64,000 nucleotides of DNA from Streptomyces sp. (GCF_019510245.1 NZ_JAEKKT010000114.1:104248-168247), one strand, 5' to 3'. Shown: positions 10,418-19,361, counted from the first letter of the stretch. Notes: generated by a model from the letters alone, not told the origin. Program-made: numbers and translations.

Positions 10418-11173
10418 TCAGTGCGGAGCGGGCACCGTGCGCGCCGCGGCCGCCGCCTTCGCCGGCTTCGGGTTGAGGACGCGCTCGGCCAACTCGCCGA
10501 ACAGCAGGCCGAATCCGACCCACAGCACCACCTGGATGGCGAGCGCCGAGAGCCGGAACCGCCACAGCAGGGTGGCCGGGAAGTCCTTCGGCACCTCGTT
10601 GACGACCGGCAGGAACTGGTACGCCAGCCCGATGACGACGGCGAACGCGGCCACCGCGAGCACGGTCGCCCACCAGGTGCCCAGCCTTGGCCGGAGCCGC
10701 TTGCCGAGGATGGCGGCGGCGACCGCGAGGAGCACGCTGAGCAGCATCATCAGGAAGTACAGCGTGGTCCGCTTGCCGATGGTGTCCGGGTCGCCCACCG
10801 ACGGCGGGTTGGCCGGGTACTTCAGGAACGGCACCACGTACACGGCGACCAGGGCGCAGCCGGACAGCAGCAGCGCCGTCCCCCGCGCCGAGAAGCGGCC
10901 GACGCGGCCGAGGGCGAAGCTGTAGGCCAGGGCGGCGATGCCGCCGAAGGCGACCCCGTAGACGAGGACACCGGTGGCCAGGCCGGCGGTGGACTGCAGG
11001 GAGCGGGAGACGACCTCCATCTCGTGCTCGTGCGAGTGGGCGTCCTCGAAGCTGATCGCCTTGTCGACGTTCGGCTCACCGAGTACGTAGGCGACGACGA
11101 GGGCGAGCAGGCCGGCGGCCAGGCCGGCGAGCATGCCCCGCACCAGGAGGTTCCGGACCGTTGCGGAGTTCAT
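10418..11173 (-). CDS. cbtA: CbtA-family cobalt transporter membrane subunit
   Basis: 251 residues with about six or seven hydrophobic helices. The N-terminus MNSATVRNLLVRGMLAGLAAG and the soluble loop with HSHEHE (about residues 46-51, possible metal ligands) are typical of CbtA proteins, predicted B12-regulated cobalt transporters that pair with the small CbtB. It follows cbtB by 22 nt in the same direction and lies behind a cobalamin riboswitch, so the pair is best read as cobalt import for B12 synthesis. The C-terminal tail is Ala/Lys-rich. Confidence 0.88.
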   Translation of the reverse strand: MNSATVRNLLVRGMLAGLAAGLLALVVAYVLGEPNVDKAISFEDAHSHEHEMEVVSRSLQSTAGLATGVLVYGVAFGGIAALAYSFALGRVGRFSARGTALLLSGCALVAVYVVPFLKYPANPPSVGDPDTIGKRTTLYFLMMLLSVLLAVAAAILGKRLRPRLGTWWATVLAVAAFAVVIGLAYQFLPVVNEVPKDFPATLLWRFRLSALAIQVVLWVGFGLLFGELAERVLNPKPAKAAAAARTVPAPH

Positions 11174-11195
11174 GGGCGGTACGGCGTCCCTCGTG

Positions 11196-11417
11196 TCAGT
11201 GGCAGGGGAAGCCGAGCAGGTGACGGGCGTCGTGCACCCACTCGTGGACGTCCGTGCCGCTGAACACGGAGGTGGCGCCCTGTTCGGCGCCGACGAAGTA
11301 GAGCAGGATCAGCATCAGGATGCCGAAGAAGACCGCCCAGGGAGCTATCGCGGACAGCGGCAGCTTGGCGGGAACGGCGGGGGTGTTGGCTGTCGGCGGA
11401 GCGACGGTCTGCGCCAT
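11196..11417 (-). CDS. cbtB: CbtB small cobalt transporter subunit
   Basis: 73 residues with one transmembrane helix (about 26-44) and the characteristic His-containing C-terminus HEWVHDARHLLGFPCH, which gives the family its proposed metal-binding site. AGGAGG lies directly before the ATG at 11417. It is the first gene after the cobalamin riboswitch and is followed by cbtA. It is short, but the family match and context are strong. Confidence 0.9.
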   Translation of the reverse strand: MAQTVAPPTANTPAVPAKLPLSAIAPWAVFFGILMLILLYFVGAEQGATSVFSGTDVHEWVHDARHLLGFPCH

Positions 11418-11469
11418 GGCAGGACCTCCTCTGGGAGTTCGCGTCCCAACTCGGTGGTGCACAGGACGA

Positions 11470-11600
11470 CGGCCACGGGTCTGACTCACGAGCAGCCCTG
11501 GGGCTCTCGCATACAGTGGCGCGACCGTTCCGGATTCCCACCGGCTTCCGTCTCGCCGTCGTCGATATCGGACCGACCGTACCGCGTGTCAGGGGCACGG
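11470..11600 (-). ncRNA. Cobalamin (B12) riboswitch
   Basis: Read on the minus strand, the segment has the conserved core of the cobalamin riboswitch in order: GGAAGCCGGTGGGAATCCGG (B12 box area, ends at 11530), a CGGTCGCGCCACTGTA stretch (near 11511-11526), then GTGAGTCAGACCC (11477-11489). It ends about 50 nt before cbtB. Binding of adenosylcobalamin should lower cbtBA expression. The 5' boundary near 11600 is approximate. Confidence 0.88.
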
Positions 11601-11662
11601 CCAAGACCGCGTCCCCAGGCGTGATCTTCGTCTCGCGCCTGGTGGGCGGCCGGTGGGGCGGA

Positions 11663-12718
11663 TCAGACGGGTGGGGCGAGGCCGAGTTCGCGCTCGCCGA
11701 GCGGGGCGAAGAAGCGGTCGACTTCGGTGTCGGCGACCCCGGCGAGGGTGGCCGGGGACCAGTGCGGGGTGCGGTCCTTGTCGACGACCTGGGCACGGAT
11801 GCCCTCCACCAGGTCGTGGGTCGTCAGGGCGGCGCAGGAGACGCGGTACTCCTGGTCCAGGACCCGCTCCAGCGAGCCGAGTCGCCGGGCCCGGCGCAGC
11901 GCCGCCAGCGTGACCTTCAGGGCGGTGGGCGACCTGGTGAGCAGGGTGTCCGCCGTCTCCTTCGCCGCCGGGTCGCCGTGCGCGAGCAGCCGCCGGACGA
12001 TCTCCTCGACGGTGTCGGCCGCGTAGCAGGTGTCGATCCAGTCCCGGTGCCCGGCCAACTCCCCGCCGGGCGCCTGCCGTACCTGCCGGGCGAGCGCCTC
12101 GGGCACGGGCAGGCCGGCCAGGTCGGCGACGAACGCGGGGATCGAGCCGGACGGCATGCAGTGGTCGGCGAGTCCGCAGAGCACGGCGTCGGCGGCACCG
12201 ATCCGGCCGCCGGTCAGGGCGAGATGGGTGCCGAGTTCGCCGGGCGCGCGGCCGAGCAGGTACGTGCCGCCGACGTCGGGCACGAAGCCGATCCCGGTCT
12301 CCGGCATGGCGATCCGCGACCGTTCGGTGGCGATCCGGACGCTGCCGTGCGCCGAGAGACCGACCCCGCCGCCCATCACGATGCCGTCCATGAGCGCGAC
12401 GTACGGTTTCGGGTACCGGGCGATGCGGGCGTTGAGGCGGTACTCGTCCCGCCAGAACGCGGCCGCGGCCGACCCGTCGCCGTCCCGGGCGTCGTCGTGG
12501 ACGGCGCGGATGTCCCCGCCCGCGCACAGGCCGCGCTCCCCCGCGCCGGTGAGGACGACGGTCTCGACGGCGGGGTCGTGCTCCCACTCCGTGAGCGCCT
12601 CGTCGATGCGGCGCACCATGGCGTGGGACAGCGCGTTGATGGCCTTAGGCCGGTTGAGCGTGATGTGCGCGGCCCGTCCGTCGACGTGCAGCAGGACGTG
12701 TTCCTCGGCGCCGGTCAT
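11663..12718 (-). CDS. 3-hydroxyisobutyryl-CoA hydrolase (enoyl-CoA hydratase fold)
   Basis: 351 residues of the crotonase superfamily, HIBCH branch. The oxyanion/CoA motifs are GLCAGGDIRAVHDD and MDGIVMGGGVGLSAHG, with the acidic segment AMPETGIGFVPDVGGTY that distinguishes HIBCH from ordinary enoyl-CoA hydratases. It releases 3-hydroxyisobutyrate from its CoA ester in valine catabolism. Its ATG overlaps the stop of an acyl-CoA dehydrogenase remnant (ATGA, 12715-12718), showing that it was once the second gene of a valine-degradation operon. Confidence 0.88.
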   Translation of the reverse strand: MTGAEEHVLLHVDGRAAHITLNRPKAINALSHAMVRRIDEALTEWEHDPAVETVVLTGAGERGLCAGGDIRAVHDDARDGDGSAAAAFWRDEYRLNARIARYPKPYVALMDGIVMGGGVGLSAHGSVRIATERSRIAMPETGIGFVPDVGGTYLLGRAPGELGTHLALTGGRIGAADAVLCGLADHCMPSGSIPAFVADLAGLPVPEALARQVRQAPGGELAGHRDWIDTCYAADTVEEIVRRLLAHGDPAAKETADTLLTRSPTALKVTLAALRRARRLGSLERVLDQEYRVSCAALTTHDLVEGIRAQVVDKDRTPHWSPATLAGVADTEVDRFFAPLGERELGLAPPV

Positions 12719-12782
12719 CCGGACACCTTTGCCGGGCCGCGGGCCGCGATGAGGCGCATGATCTCTCGGTTCCTTCCAGGAC
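12715..12782 (-). pseudogene. Acyl-CoA dehydrogenase, C-terminal remnant
   Basis: The last codons read EIMRLIAARGPAKVSG and stop at 12715, overlapping the HIBCH start. Just upstream, in another frame, is LEGT, so the acyl-CoA dehydrogenase C-terminal signature LEGTNEIMR survives but is broken by a small deletion near 12765. Nothing of the body of the enzyme is left. Its position directly before HIBCH fits isobutyryl-CoA dehydrogenase. Bases 12783-12857 hold nothing I recognise. Confidence 0.7.
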
Positions 12783-12857
12783 GGGTGGACACATGGGTCT
12801 GGGACGATCTTCTCGTGTCCGCCGCACAGACCGGTAGCGCCTCCGGGCGGCGGCGGG

Positions 12858-13106
12858 TCAGAAGGTCAGCACCGGTTTGACGACGTCCTCCTTCGTGCGT
12901 GCGACCGCTTCGTCGATCGCGGTGAACGGGAAGGCGGTGACGAGGCGTTCGACGGGGAAACGGCCCGCCGCCCGCCGGCCGAGCAGGAGGGGGACGAAGT
13001 CGTGCGGGTTCTGGGTGCTGCCGGGACTGCGGGAGACGCTGACGGCACTGCGGGAGCGATACGGGGACACGCCGACGGCCTTGTGACCGGGCGCCGGCCG
13101 GGCCCG
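12858..13106 (-). pseudogene. Zinc alcohol dehydrogenase, C-terminal remnant
   Basis: About 82 codons ending in TGA at 12858. The translated text (GHKAVGVSPYRSRSAVSV, then GSTQNPHDFVPLL, GRFPVERLVTAFPF, IDEAVARTKE and VKPVLTF) is the end of an MDR-family NAD(P)-dependent alcohol dehydrogenase. The catalytic and Rossmann parts are missing. It begins directly after, and in the same frame as, the stop of the upstream dioxygenase pseudogene. No usable start remains, so it is probably not expressed as a functional protein. Confidence 0.8.
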
Positions 13107-14101
13107 TCAGTCGTCGGGGATCCCGGTGCCGCCGAGCGCGGGGACGGACTTCTCCGGGTGCAGCAGGGAGCGGGCGCCGAGGCGGAACCGGTCGAGTCTG
13201 TCGACGATGGTCTGGCCGACCGGGGTGTGGCCCCAGATGCTGATGCCCTGGTGGGTGGTGGGCTCCCAGGTCGTCTCGTCGACGACGACGGGGTTCCAGC
13301 CGACCTCCCACTCGAAGCCGGAGGGGGTGCGGGCGTAGTAGGAGAGTTCCTTGTCGTGGGTGTGCCGGCCGACGGACAGGGCCATGTCGAAGCCGAGTTC
13401 GTGCACGCGTTGGTAGCTGCGGGCCAGGTCGTCCAGGCTTGCGCACTGGATGTTGAGGTGCGGACGGGGTCGACGGGCAGGCCGCGGACGGCGGCGACGG
13501 CGATGGAGTGGTGGCGTTCGTCGACCCGCAGGAAGCGGATCCTGAGTCTGACGCCGCTGATGGTCTCGTCGATGTGGTCGGTGAGGCGGGCGTCGAAGAC
13601 GGTGTGGAAGTAGCCGCGCGTCAGGGCGGGTTTGGCGGAGGTGATGGCGACATGCCCCATCCCGAAGTCACCGGTGACCCAGCCGGACGCGAGCATGCGC
13701 AGGAGTTGCGTGGAACGGACGGGCGTGATGCAGATCTCCTGGGTGATGCCCTTGGGGCCGGCGAAGCGGAGCAGGCGTTCGACGCCGCGCAGCGCCGCCT
13801 CCTCGGCGGCGCCCACGGCGACGGGGACGCCGTGGGCGCGGACCCGGGCCTCGACCTGCTCGAAAGCGATGTGGTCGTCGAGGTGCCAGCCGACGGCGAC
13901 GACGTCCTCGGCGGGCCCGCGCCGCAGCAGGAAGCGGCACTCGTGGTCGTCGAGGCGGAAGCGCATCAGGTCGCGGGAGAGGTCGTCGTGGTGCATGCCG
14001 ATGGCGTCGGTGCCGAACCGGCGCCAGTCGGCGAACCGCTGCGTCTCGACGACCAGGTGACCCAGGTGCACGGAGCCGAAGACGTCGGGTTGGGGGGTCA
14101 T
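13107..14101 (-). pseudogene. Extradiol ring-cleavage dioxygenase (BphC/HsaC type), frameshifted
   Basis: A two-domain vicinal-oxygen-chelate dioxygenase starting at ATG 14101 (MTPQPDVFGSVHLGHL). The frame runs to about 13465 (AAVRGLPVDPVRT) and then shifts; the rest continues in another frame as HLNIQCASLDDLAR, HELGFDMALSVG and FEWEVGWNPV, ending at 13107. Both halves are well conserved and total about the normal length. Iron ligands are seen as His in GHVAIT, His in HLNIQC and Glu in FEWEVGW; the shift falls just before the second ligand. Such enzymes cleave catechol-type rings in aromatic or steroid breakdown. The start overlaps the preceding hydrolase stop (ATGA, 14098-14101). Confidence 0.85.
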
Positions 14102-14305
14102 CGGCGGCCTGCCAGGAAGTCCGTGCACAGGCCGTTGAACAGTTCGGCACGCTCCCACTGCACCCAGTGCCCGGTGTTCGCGACCGTGTACAGGTCGCAG
14201 TTGGGCATGCGGTCGGCCAGCATCCGGCCGCCGGAGGGCCGGTTGACCTTGTCCGCGGCGCCCCACAGCACCAGGGTCGGCACCGGCAGGCGTCGCAGGC
14301 GCCGG
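14098..14305 (-). pseudogene. Meta-cleavage-product hydrolase, C-terminal remnant
   Basis: About 69 codons with the end of an alpha/beta hydrolase: VPTLVLWGAADKVNRPSGG carrying the triad Asp region, and VANTGHWVQWERAELFN with the triad His. The nucleophile half is gone; upstream the sequence turns into unrelated plus-strand coding near 14305. The tail still overlaps the dioxygenase start by ATGA. Together with the dioxygenase it matches the ring-cleavage plus C-C hydrolase order of aromatic or steroid pathways. Confidence 0.8.
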
Positions 14306-14309
14306 TCGC

Positions 14310-14549
14310 GACTGGCCGTTCGCACCGGCCGCCGCGGGCCAGTACTTCGCCAACGGACTGGACAGCGGCGTCGACGCCGGCACCCTCGCGGCCGTCGACC
14401 GGGGCAACGCGGAAGTGCTCTTCCCCCGCCTGGCACAGGCCCGCGTCCCGGCCGCCGCCCCGCGTCCGTTCCCGGCACGGCTGCGGCAGTCCCTACGGCG
14501 TGCCGGTGCCCGCGCCTTCTTCAGGCTGGTCCAGCCCGGCACCGACTGA
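14310..14549 (+). pseudogene. Unidentified gene end joined at a rearrangement point
   Basis: An open plus-strand frame with good codon bias ends in TGA at 14547-14549. It reads DWPFAPAAAGQYFANG at the start, then AAVDRGNAEVLFPRLAQA and a basic C-terminus ending VQPGTD. It has no start codon or ribosome-binding site and begins where the minus-strand hydrolase remnant breaks off. I do not recognise the family. It looks like the last 80 residues of a gene whose front was deleted. Bases 14550-14679 contain no gene; TAACAT near 14635 could be the -10 for efeO. Confidence 0.5.
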
Positions 14550-14679
14550 GCGGCTCCTCGGGAGGTCCGGTGAACCGGCAGGGAACTCTTGGTCACGGGT
14601 TTCCCTGGACGGCCGTTCGAGTACAAAGGGCTGCCTAACATGAGGCGATCACGAACGGTACGAACCCCGGGAGCTCGGG

Positions 14680-15876
14680 ATGGTGTTGTCCGGCCTCAGC
14701 TGGAGGTCGTTGCGTCCCTGGACGGTCGTCGGTGTCGCCGTCGTGTGCCTGGTGGCCGGGGTGCTGGCGCTCACGCACGACTCACGCCCCGCGCACGCCG
14801 AACCGGCCACGCTGCCGCACACCACCGTGGAGGTGTCCGCAAGCCGCTGCGGCCGGGGCTGGGGCGCGCCGGTTCCCGGTGTCCAGGTCTTCGACCTGCA
14901 CAACCCGACCGACGGCGCCGCCGAGGTGCTCCTGGAGGACCCGAAGAGCCAGGCCGTGTACGGCGAGGTCGAGGACGTCGGGCCCGGAACGACCCGGGAG
15001 CTGACCGTCCGGCTCGGCAAGGGCGCGTACGCGTTCAAGTGCGTGCCCGACGACGCCGACGCCGTCACCGGGCCGATCGTCCGGATCGCCAGGGGCGGCA
15101 GCGGCCCGGCCGCGGCCCCGGTCACCGAGCACGACCTGATCCCGCCGGCGCTCGCCTACCAGAAGTGGGTCGGCGGCGGCCTGTCCGACGTCGTACGGCT
15201 GACGACCACCCTGCGGGACGCGATCGACCGCAGTGATCTCGCCGCCGCCCGCACCGCCTGGCTGCCGGCGCACCTGGAGTACGAGCGGCTGGGCGCCGCG
15301 TACGACGCCTTCGGCGACGCCGACGGCGCGATCGACGGCACCGACGCGGGGCTGCCCGGCGGCGTGCACGACAAGGACTTCACCGGCTTCCACCGCATCG
15401 AGTACGGCCTGTGGCACGGCGAGTCCGCCGCCGGCCTGCGCGGCCCGGCCACCGGCCTGGTGAAGGCGGTCACCGCGCTGCGGGACGGCTGGGCACAGAC
15501 CCGGATGGACCCCGCCCAGCTGGGGCTGCGGGCGCACGAGATCCTGGAGAACACGGTGCAGTTCGAGCTGACCGGCCGTACCGACTACGGCAGCGGCAGC
15601 AACCTCGCCACCGCCCGCGCCAACCTGGACGGCACCGTGGAGGTCATGTCCCGGCTGCACCCGCTGCTCGCCACCCGGTACGCGGATCTGGCCGGGCTCG
15701 AGGGCGGGTTGAAGCAGGCGGGCACGGTGCTCGACGGCTTCGGCCTCGGCGGCACCTGGACACCGCTGGACAAACTCGGTCACCGGCAGCGGGAGGACGT
15801 CGACGCCGTCCTCGGCGACCTGGTGGAGCGGCTGGCGTCGGTGGCGACCCTGTGCGATCCGCGGAGGACGGCATGA
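14680..15876 (+). CDS. efeO: Iron uptake system component EfeO (cupredoxin plus M75 domain)
   Basis: 398 residues with an N-terminal signal/anchor helix (about 12-32), a cupredoxin-like domain (about 45-135) and an imelysin/M75 domain containing the metal motif FHRIEYGLW (HxxE) near residue 238. EfeO is the extracytoplasmic iron-binding protein of ferrous/ferric uptake systems. Its stop overlaps the efeB start (ATGA, 15873-15876). The membrane permease EfeU, normally the first gene of the operon, is not present on either side. Confidence 0.9.
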   Translation: MVLSGLSWRSLRPWTVVGVAVVCLVAGVLALTHDSRPAHAEPATLPHTTVEVSASRCGRGWGAPVPGVQVFDLHNPTDGAAEVLLEDPKSQAVYGEVEDVGPGTTRELTVRLGKGAYAFKCVPDDADAVTGPIVRIARGGSGPAAAPVTEHDLIPPALAYQKWVGGGLSDVVRLTTTLRDAIDRSDLAAARTAWLPAHLEYERLGAAYDAFGDADGAIDGTDAGLPGGVHDKDFTGFHRIEYGLWHGESAAGLRGPATGLVKAVTALRDGWAQTRMDPAQLGLRAHEILENTVQFELTGRTDYGSGSNLATARANLDGTVEVMSRLHPLLATRYADLAGLEGGLKQAGTVLDGFGLGGTWTPLDKLGHRQREDVDAVLGDLVERLASVATLCDPRRTA

Positions 15877-17105
15877 GCGCGAACGAGACGGCCGGCAGGG
15901 GCGGAGTGGGCCGCCGCGGGTTCCTGCGCGGCGCGGCCCTCGCGGGGGCCGGGCTGGCCGCCGGCGGCGCGGCCGCCCCTGCCCCGGATACCGCCACCCC
16001 GGGCACGGTCGCTCCGTTCCACGGTGCCCGCCAGCAGTCAGCGATCGCCGCACCCCGCCGGACGACCGTGTTCACGTCCTTCGACGTCACCGCCGGGAGC
16101 CGCGCCGAGCTGACCGAACTGCTGCACACGCTCACCGACCGCGCCCGTTTCCTGACCTCGGGCGGCACCCCGGACCCGGTCGGCATCACCGCCCCGCCCG
16201 CCGACTCGGGCGTCCTCGGTGAGAAGGTGCCGTCCGGTGCGCTGGCGGTGACCGTCGGCGTCGGCGGCTCGCTCTTCGACGACCGCTTCGGGCTCGGGAA
16301 ACTGAGACCGCGTCGGCTCACGACGATGCCGGCGTTCCCGGACGACGACCTGCGGCCCGAGTGGTGCCACGGCGACCTCAGTTTGCAGTTGCACGCGGAC
16401 GACACGGACACCGTGCTGCACGCACTGCGCGACATCGCCCGGCACACCCGGGGCGGCATGCAGGTCCGCTGGCGGCTGGACGGCTTCACCAGCCCGCCCC
16501 GCCCGTCCGGCACCCCGCGCAACCTGCTGGGCTTCAAGGACGGCACCGCCAACCCGGAGACCACCAGCGCCCGGGAGATGGACCGCCTGGTGTGGGTCGG
16601 CAAGGACTCCGGCGAGCCGGAGTGGGCGGTCGGCGGCAGCTACCAGGTGGTCCGGCTGATCCGCATGCTGGTGGAGTTCTGGGACCGGGTCTCGCTCAGC
16701 GAGCAGGAGCGGATGTTCGGGCGTTCCCGTGAGTCCGGGGCGCCTCTGGACGGCAACGCCGAGCACGACACGCCTGATTACGCCGACGACCCGAAGGGCG
16801 ACGTCATCCCGCTGGACGCGCACATCCGGCTGGCCAACCCGCGCACCCCGGCCACCGCCGACCAGCGCCTCCTGCGCCGCGCCTACAACTACGACCGAGG
16901 CATGGACAGCAACGGCAACCTCGACATGGGCCTGCTGTTCTGCTGCTACCAGCAGGACCTGGCCCGGCAGTTCGAGACCGTGCAGAAGCGGCTGGCCGGC
17001 GAACCGCTGGTCGACTACGTCTCGCCGTTCGGCGGCGGCTACTTCTTCGCCCTGCCCGGGGTCCGGGACCGCGACGACTGGTACGGACGCGCTCTGCTCG
17101 GCTGA
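15873..17105 (+). CDS. efeB: EfeB dye-decolorizing-type heme peroxidase, Tat-exported
   Basis: 410 residues. The N-terminus carries a Tat signal ([20 protein letters not shown]). The DyP fold is shown by [10 protein letters not shown], with the distal Asp, the heme-ligand His in [11 protein letters not shown], and the C-terminal [10 protein letters not shown]. EfeB is exported folded with heme and acts on iron or heme together with EfeO. Coupled to efeO by a 4-base overlap. Length is normal for the family. Confidence 0.93.
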   Translation: MSANETAGRGGVGRRGFLRGAALAGAGLAAGGAAAPAPDTATPGTVAPFHGARQQSAIAAPRRTTVFTSFDVTAGSRAELTELLHTLTDRARFLTSGGTPDPVGITAPPADSGVLGEKVPSGALAVTVGVGGSLFDDRFGLGKLRPRRLTTMPAFPDDDLRPEWCHGDLSLQLHADDTDTVLHALRDIARHTRGGMQVRWRLDGFTSPPRPSGTPRNLLGFKDGTANPETTSAREMDRLVWVGKDSGEPEWAVGGSYQVVRLIRMLVEFWDRVSLSEQERMFGRSRESGAPLDGNAEHDTPDYADDPKGDVIPLDAHIRLANPRTPATADQRLLRRAYNYDRGMDSNGNLDMGLLFCCYQQDLARQFETVQKRLAGEPLVDYVSPFGGGYFFALPGVRDRDDWYGRALLG

Positions 17106-17145
17106 GCTTGTTCGAACAACTCCTGGACAATTCCGTAGCCCGAAC

Positions 17146-17200
17146 GGTCAATACACAGTCAAGATTTGCCCCAGCATCCCTGACCCGGAGTTCATTCACC
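17146..17200 (+). promoter_or_regulatory. Possible PHO box array before the phospholipase gene
   Basis: Segments starting at 17146 (GGTCAATACAC), 17157 (AGTCAAGATTT), 17179 (CCTGACCCGGA) and 17190 (GTTCATTCACC) lie in exact 11-nt phase. The last one matches the Streptomyces PhoP direct-repeat unit GTTCAYYYR(C/G)G in 10 of 11 positions, the others more weakly. A palindrome TTGTTCGAACAA sits upstream at 17108-17119. Phosphate control would make sense for a secreted phosphoesterase. Confidence 0.45.
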
Positions 17201-17291
17201 CGCCATCATGGCTCCGCCGGAGCGCCGGGAAGCGGGCGAAGCATCCCTGGCTGTACGACGCAGTGACGTTCATGCCCGGAGGGGAACCAGC

Positions 17292-19124
17292 ATGGCCAGC
17301 ACAGGAAGACGAACGGCGACGAGGAGCCTCGGCGCTCTCGCGGGGGCCGCCGCGCTCACGGTCCTCGGAGGCACCGCGCCCAGCTGGGCCGCCGTACCCG
17401 CCGGGCACGGCGGCGGCTCGTCGACCGCGACCCCGATCAAGCACGTGGTCGTGCTGTTCGACGAGAACATCTCCTTCGACCACTACTTCGCGACCTACCC
17501 GAAGGCCGCGAACACCGACGGCACGAAGTTCACGGCGTCCAAGAAGACCCCGAAGGACATCGACACCGTCGCGCACGCCGGGCTGCTGACGAAGAACCCG
17601 AACCAGTACGCGCCCAAGCGGCTCTCCCCGTCGCAGGCGATGACCTGCGACCAGAACCATTCCTACGGGCCCGAGCAGCTGGCCTACGACGGCGGCAAGG
17701 CCGACCAGTTCGTGCAGAACACCGAGGTCGACAAGTGCTCCGGCGGCCTGTTCGGCGAGCCGGGCCTGGTCATGGACTACTACGACGGCAACACCGTCAC
17801 CGGTCTGTGGAACTACGCCCAGCAGTACGCCCTGAACGACCGCGCCTACAGCTCGGTCTACGGCCCCTCCACGCCCGGCGCGCTCAACCTGGTCTCGGGC
17901 CAGACGCACGGCGCGATCTCCGTGGACCCGGTCACCGGCAAGCAGACGTCGACCCCGGACTCGTACGCCATCGCCTCCCCGAACGCCAAGGGCGTCGGCA
18001 CGGTGGTCAACGACCCCGACCCGGCCTACGACGACTGCTCCGACAAGGACCACACCAGCACCAGCGCGCTGGCGGCGCTGCAGGGCAGGAACATCGGTGA
18101 CCTGCTCAACTCCAAGCACGTGACGTGGGGCTGGTTCCAGGGCGGCTTCCGTCCCTCGACCGCCTACAACGGCACGTCCGGCTCCTACGCCAAGTGCGAC
18201 ACCACGCACACCAACGTCGGCGGCGCCTCGGTGGTCGACTACAGCCCGCACCACAACCCGTTCTCGTACTACAAGTCGACGTCCAACCCGCATCACGTGG
18301 CGCCGAAGAACGTGAACGAGATCGGTCACAACGGCCGGGCGAACCACAACTACGACCTGACCGACTTCACCGCGGTCGCCAAGGCGGGCAAGCTCCCGGC
18401 CGTCAGCTTCCTCAAGGCCGGTGAGTACCAGGACGGCCACGCCGGCTACTCCGACCCGATCGACGAGCAGCACTTCCTCGTCAACGAGATCAACACCATC
18501 CAGAGCTCGCCGCAGTGGAAGTCCACCGCGATCGTCGTCGCCTACGACGACTCCGACGGCTGGTACGACCACGCCTACGCCAAGCCGCGCAACGGCTCCA
18601 AGGACACCACGGTCGGCTCCAACGGCAAGGCCCTCGACAGTGCCGCCTGCCAGTCCGGTCCGGCCGCGTCCGGCGGCTACGCCGACCGCTGCGGCCCCGG
18701 CACCCGGCAGCCGCTGCTGGTCATCTCGCCGTACAGCAAGGTGAACAAGGTCGACCACACCCAGACCGACCAGTCCTCCATCACCCGCTTCATCGAGGAC
18801 AACTGGCGCACCGGCCGCGTCGGCGACCACTCCTTCGACGCGACCGCGGGCTCGCTGACCAACATGTTCGACTTCCGGCACCCGAACAACAAGCAGGTGC
18901 TGCTGAACTCGGACGGCTCCGTCAGGCACGTCGGCCCGATCCGTCACGTCTCCGCGGTGACCACCCACATCACCCCGGGCCCGGCGATGGTGAACACGGC
19001 CGCGACGACCGGCTCCGGCCAGTTCCCGGCCCTTCCGGTCAGCCTCGGCGCGGGCGCGCTGGTGGCCGCCGGCGCCACCGGCACGTACCTGACGCTCCGC
19101 CGCAGGCAGCGCACCGGCGCCTGA
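17292..19124 (+). CDS. Secreted phospholipase C-type phosphoesterase
   Basis: 610 residues from an ATG preceded by GGAGGGG. A signal peptide (1-34, ending SWA-AVP) is followed by the phosphoesterase/phospholipase C domain (PF04185 type): HVVVLFDENISFDHYF with the metal-binding Glu-Asn, a TCDQNHSYGPEQ segment, and the C-terminal YDDSDGWYDH metal motif. It should hydrolyse phospholipids or other phosphodiesters/monoesters outside the cell. The C-terminus has a hydrophobic stretch followed by RRRQR, like a membrane or wall-associated tail but without a clear sortase motif. A strong hairpin follows the gene. Confidence 0.9.
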   Translation: MASTGRRTATRSLGALAGAAALTVLGGTAPSWAAVPAGHGGGSSTATPIKHVVVLFDENISFDHYFATYPKAANTDGTKFTASKKTPKDIDTVAHAGLLTKNPNQYAPKRLSPSQAMTCDQNHSYGPEQLAYDGGKADQFVQNTEVDKCSGGLFGEPGLVMDYYDGNTVTGLWNYAQQYALNDRAYSSVYGPSTPGALNLVSGQTHGAISVDPVTGKQTSTPDSYAIASPNAKGVGTVVNDPDPAYDDCSDKDHTSTSALAALQGRNIGDLLNSKHVTWGWFQGGFRPSTAYNGTSGSYAKCDTTHTNVGGASVVDYSPHHNPFSYYKSTSNPHHVAPKNVNEIGHNGRANHNYDLTDFTAVAKAGKLPAVSFLKAGEYQDGHAGYSDPIDEQHFLVNEINTIQSSPQWKSTAIVVAYDDSDGWYDHAYAKPRNGSKDTTVGSNGKALDSAACQSGPAASGGYADRCGPGTRQPLLVISPYSKVNKVDHTQTDQSSITRFIEDNWRTGRVGDHSFDATAGSLTNMFDFRHPNNKQVLLNSDGSVRHVGPIRHVSAVTTHITPGPAMVNTAATTGSGQFPALPVSLGAGALVAAGATGTYLTLRRRQRTGA

Positions 19125-19143
19125 CGCCGGCCCCGCCCTGACC

Positions 19144-19181
19144 CGCTCGGCACGGTCCCCCTCCCCGGACCGTGCCGAGCG
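19144..19181 (+). terminator. 15-bp perfect hairpin after the phosphoesterase
   Basis: CGCTCGGCACGGTCC (19144-19158) and GGACCGTGCCGAGCG (19167-19181) are perfect complements around an 8-nt C-rich loop, 20 bp after the stop. The right arm is followed by GCGTTTCGC. Strong terminator. Confidence 0.8.
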
Positions 19182-19361
19182 GCGTTTCGCATCCGCACGG
19201 GCGGCCGCCGGGCAGGGCGGCACCGGACGGCCCCGGGCCCCCGAGCGGCTCGCAGGGTGTTGTCCGCCGCAGCCGCCTTCGGGTACCCGGGGGCGACGGC
19301 GGTCCGTGCGGTTGTCGTCCGCCGTGCGGCACGGGATGCTGAGGGAGCACGGAGGGAAGCG

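Noticed and set aside
14620..14660. An iron-box (DmdR/IdeR) operator before efeO
   Set aside because: Only a loose GCCTAAC half-site is visible; no convincing 19-bp palindrome was found.
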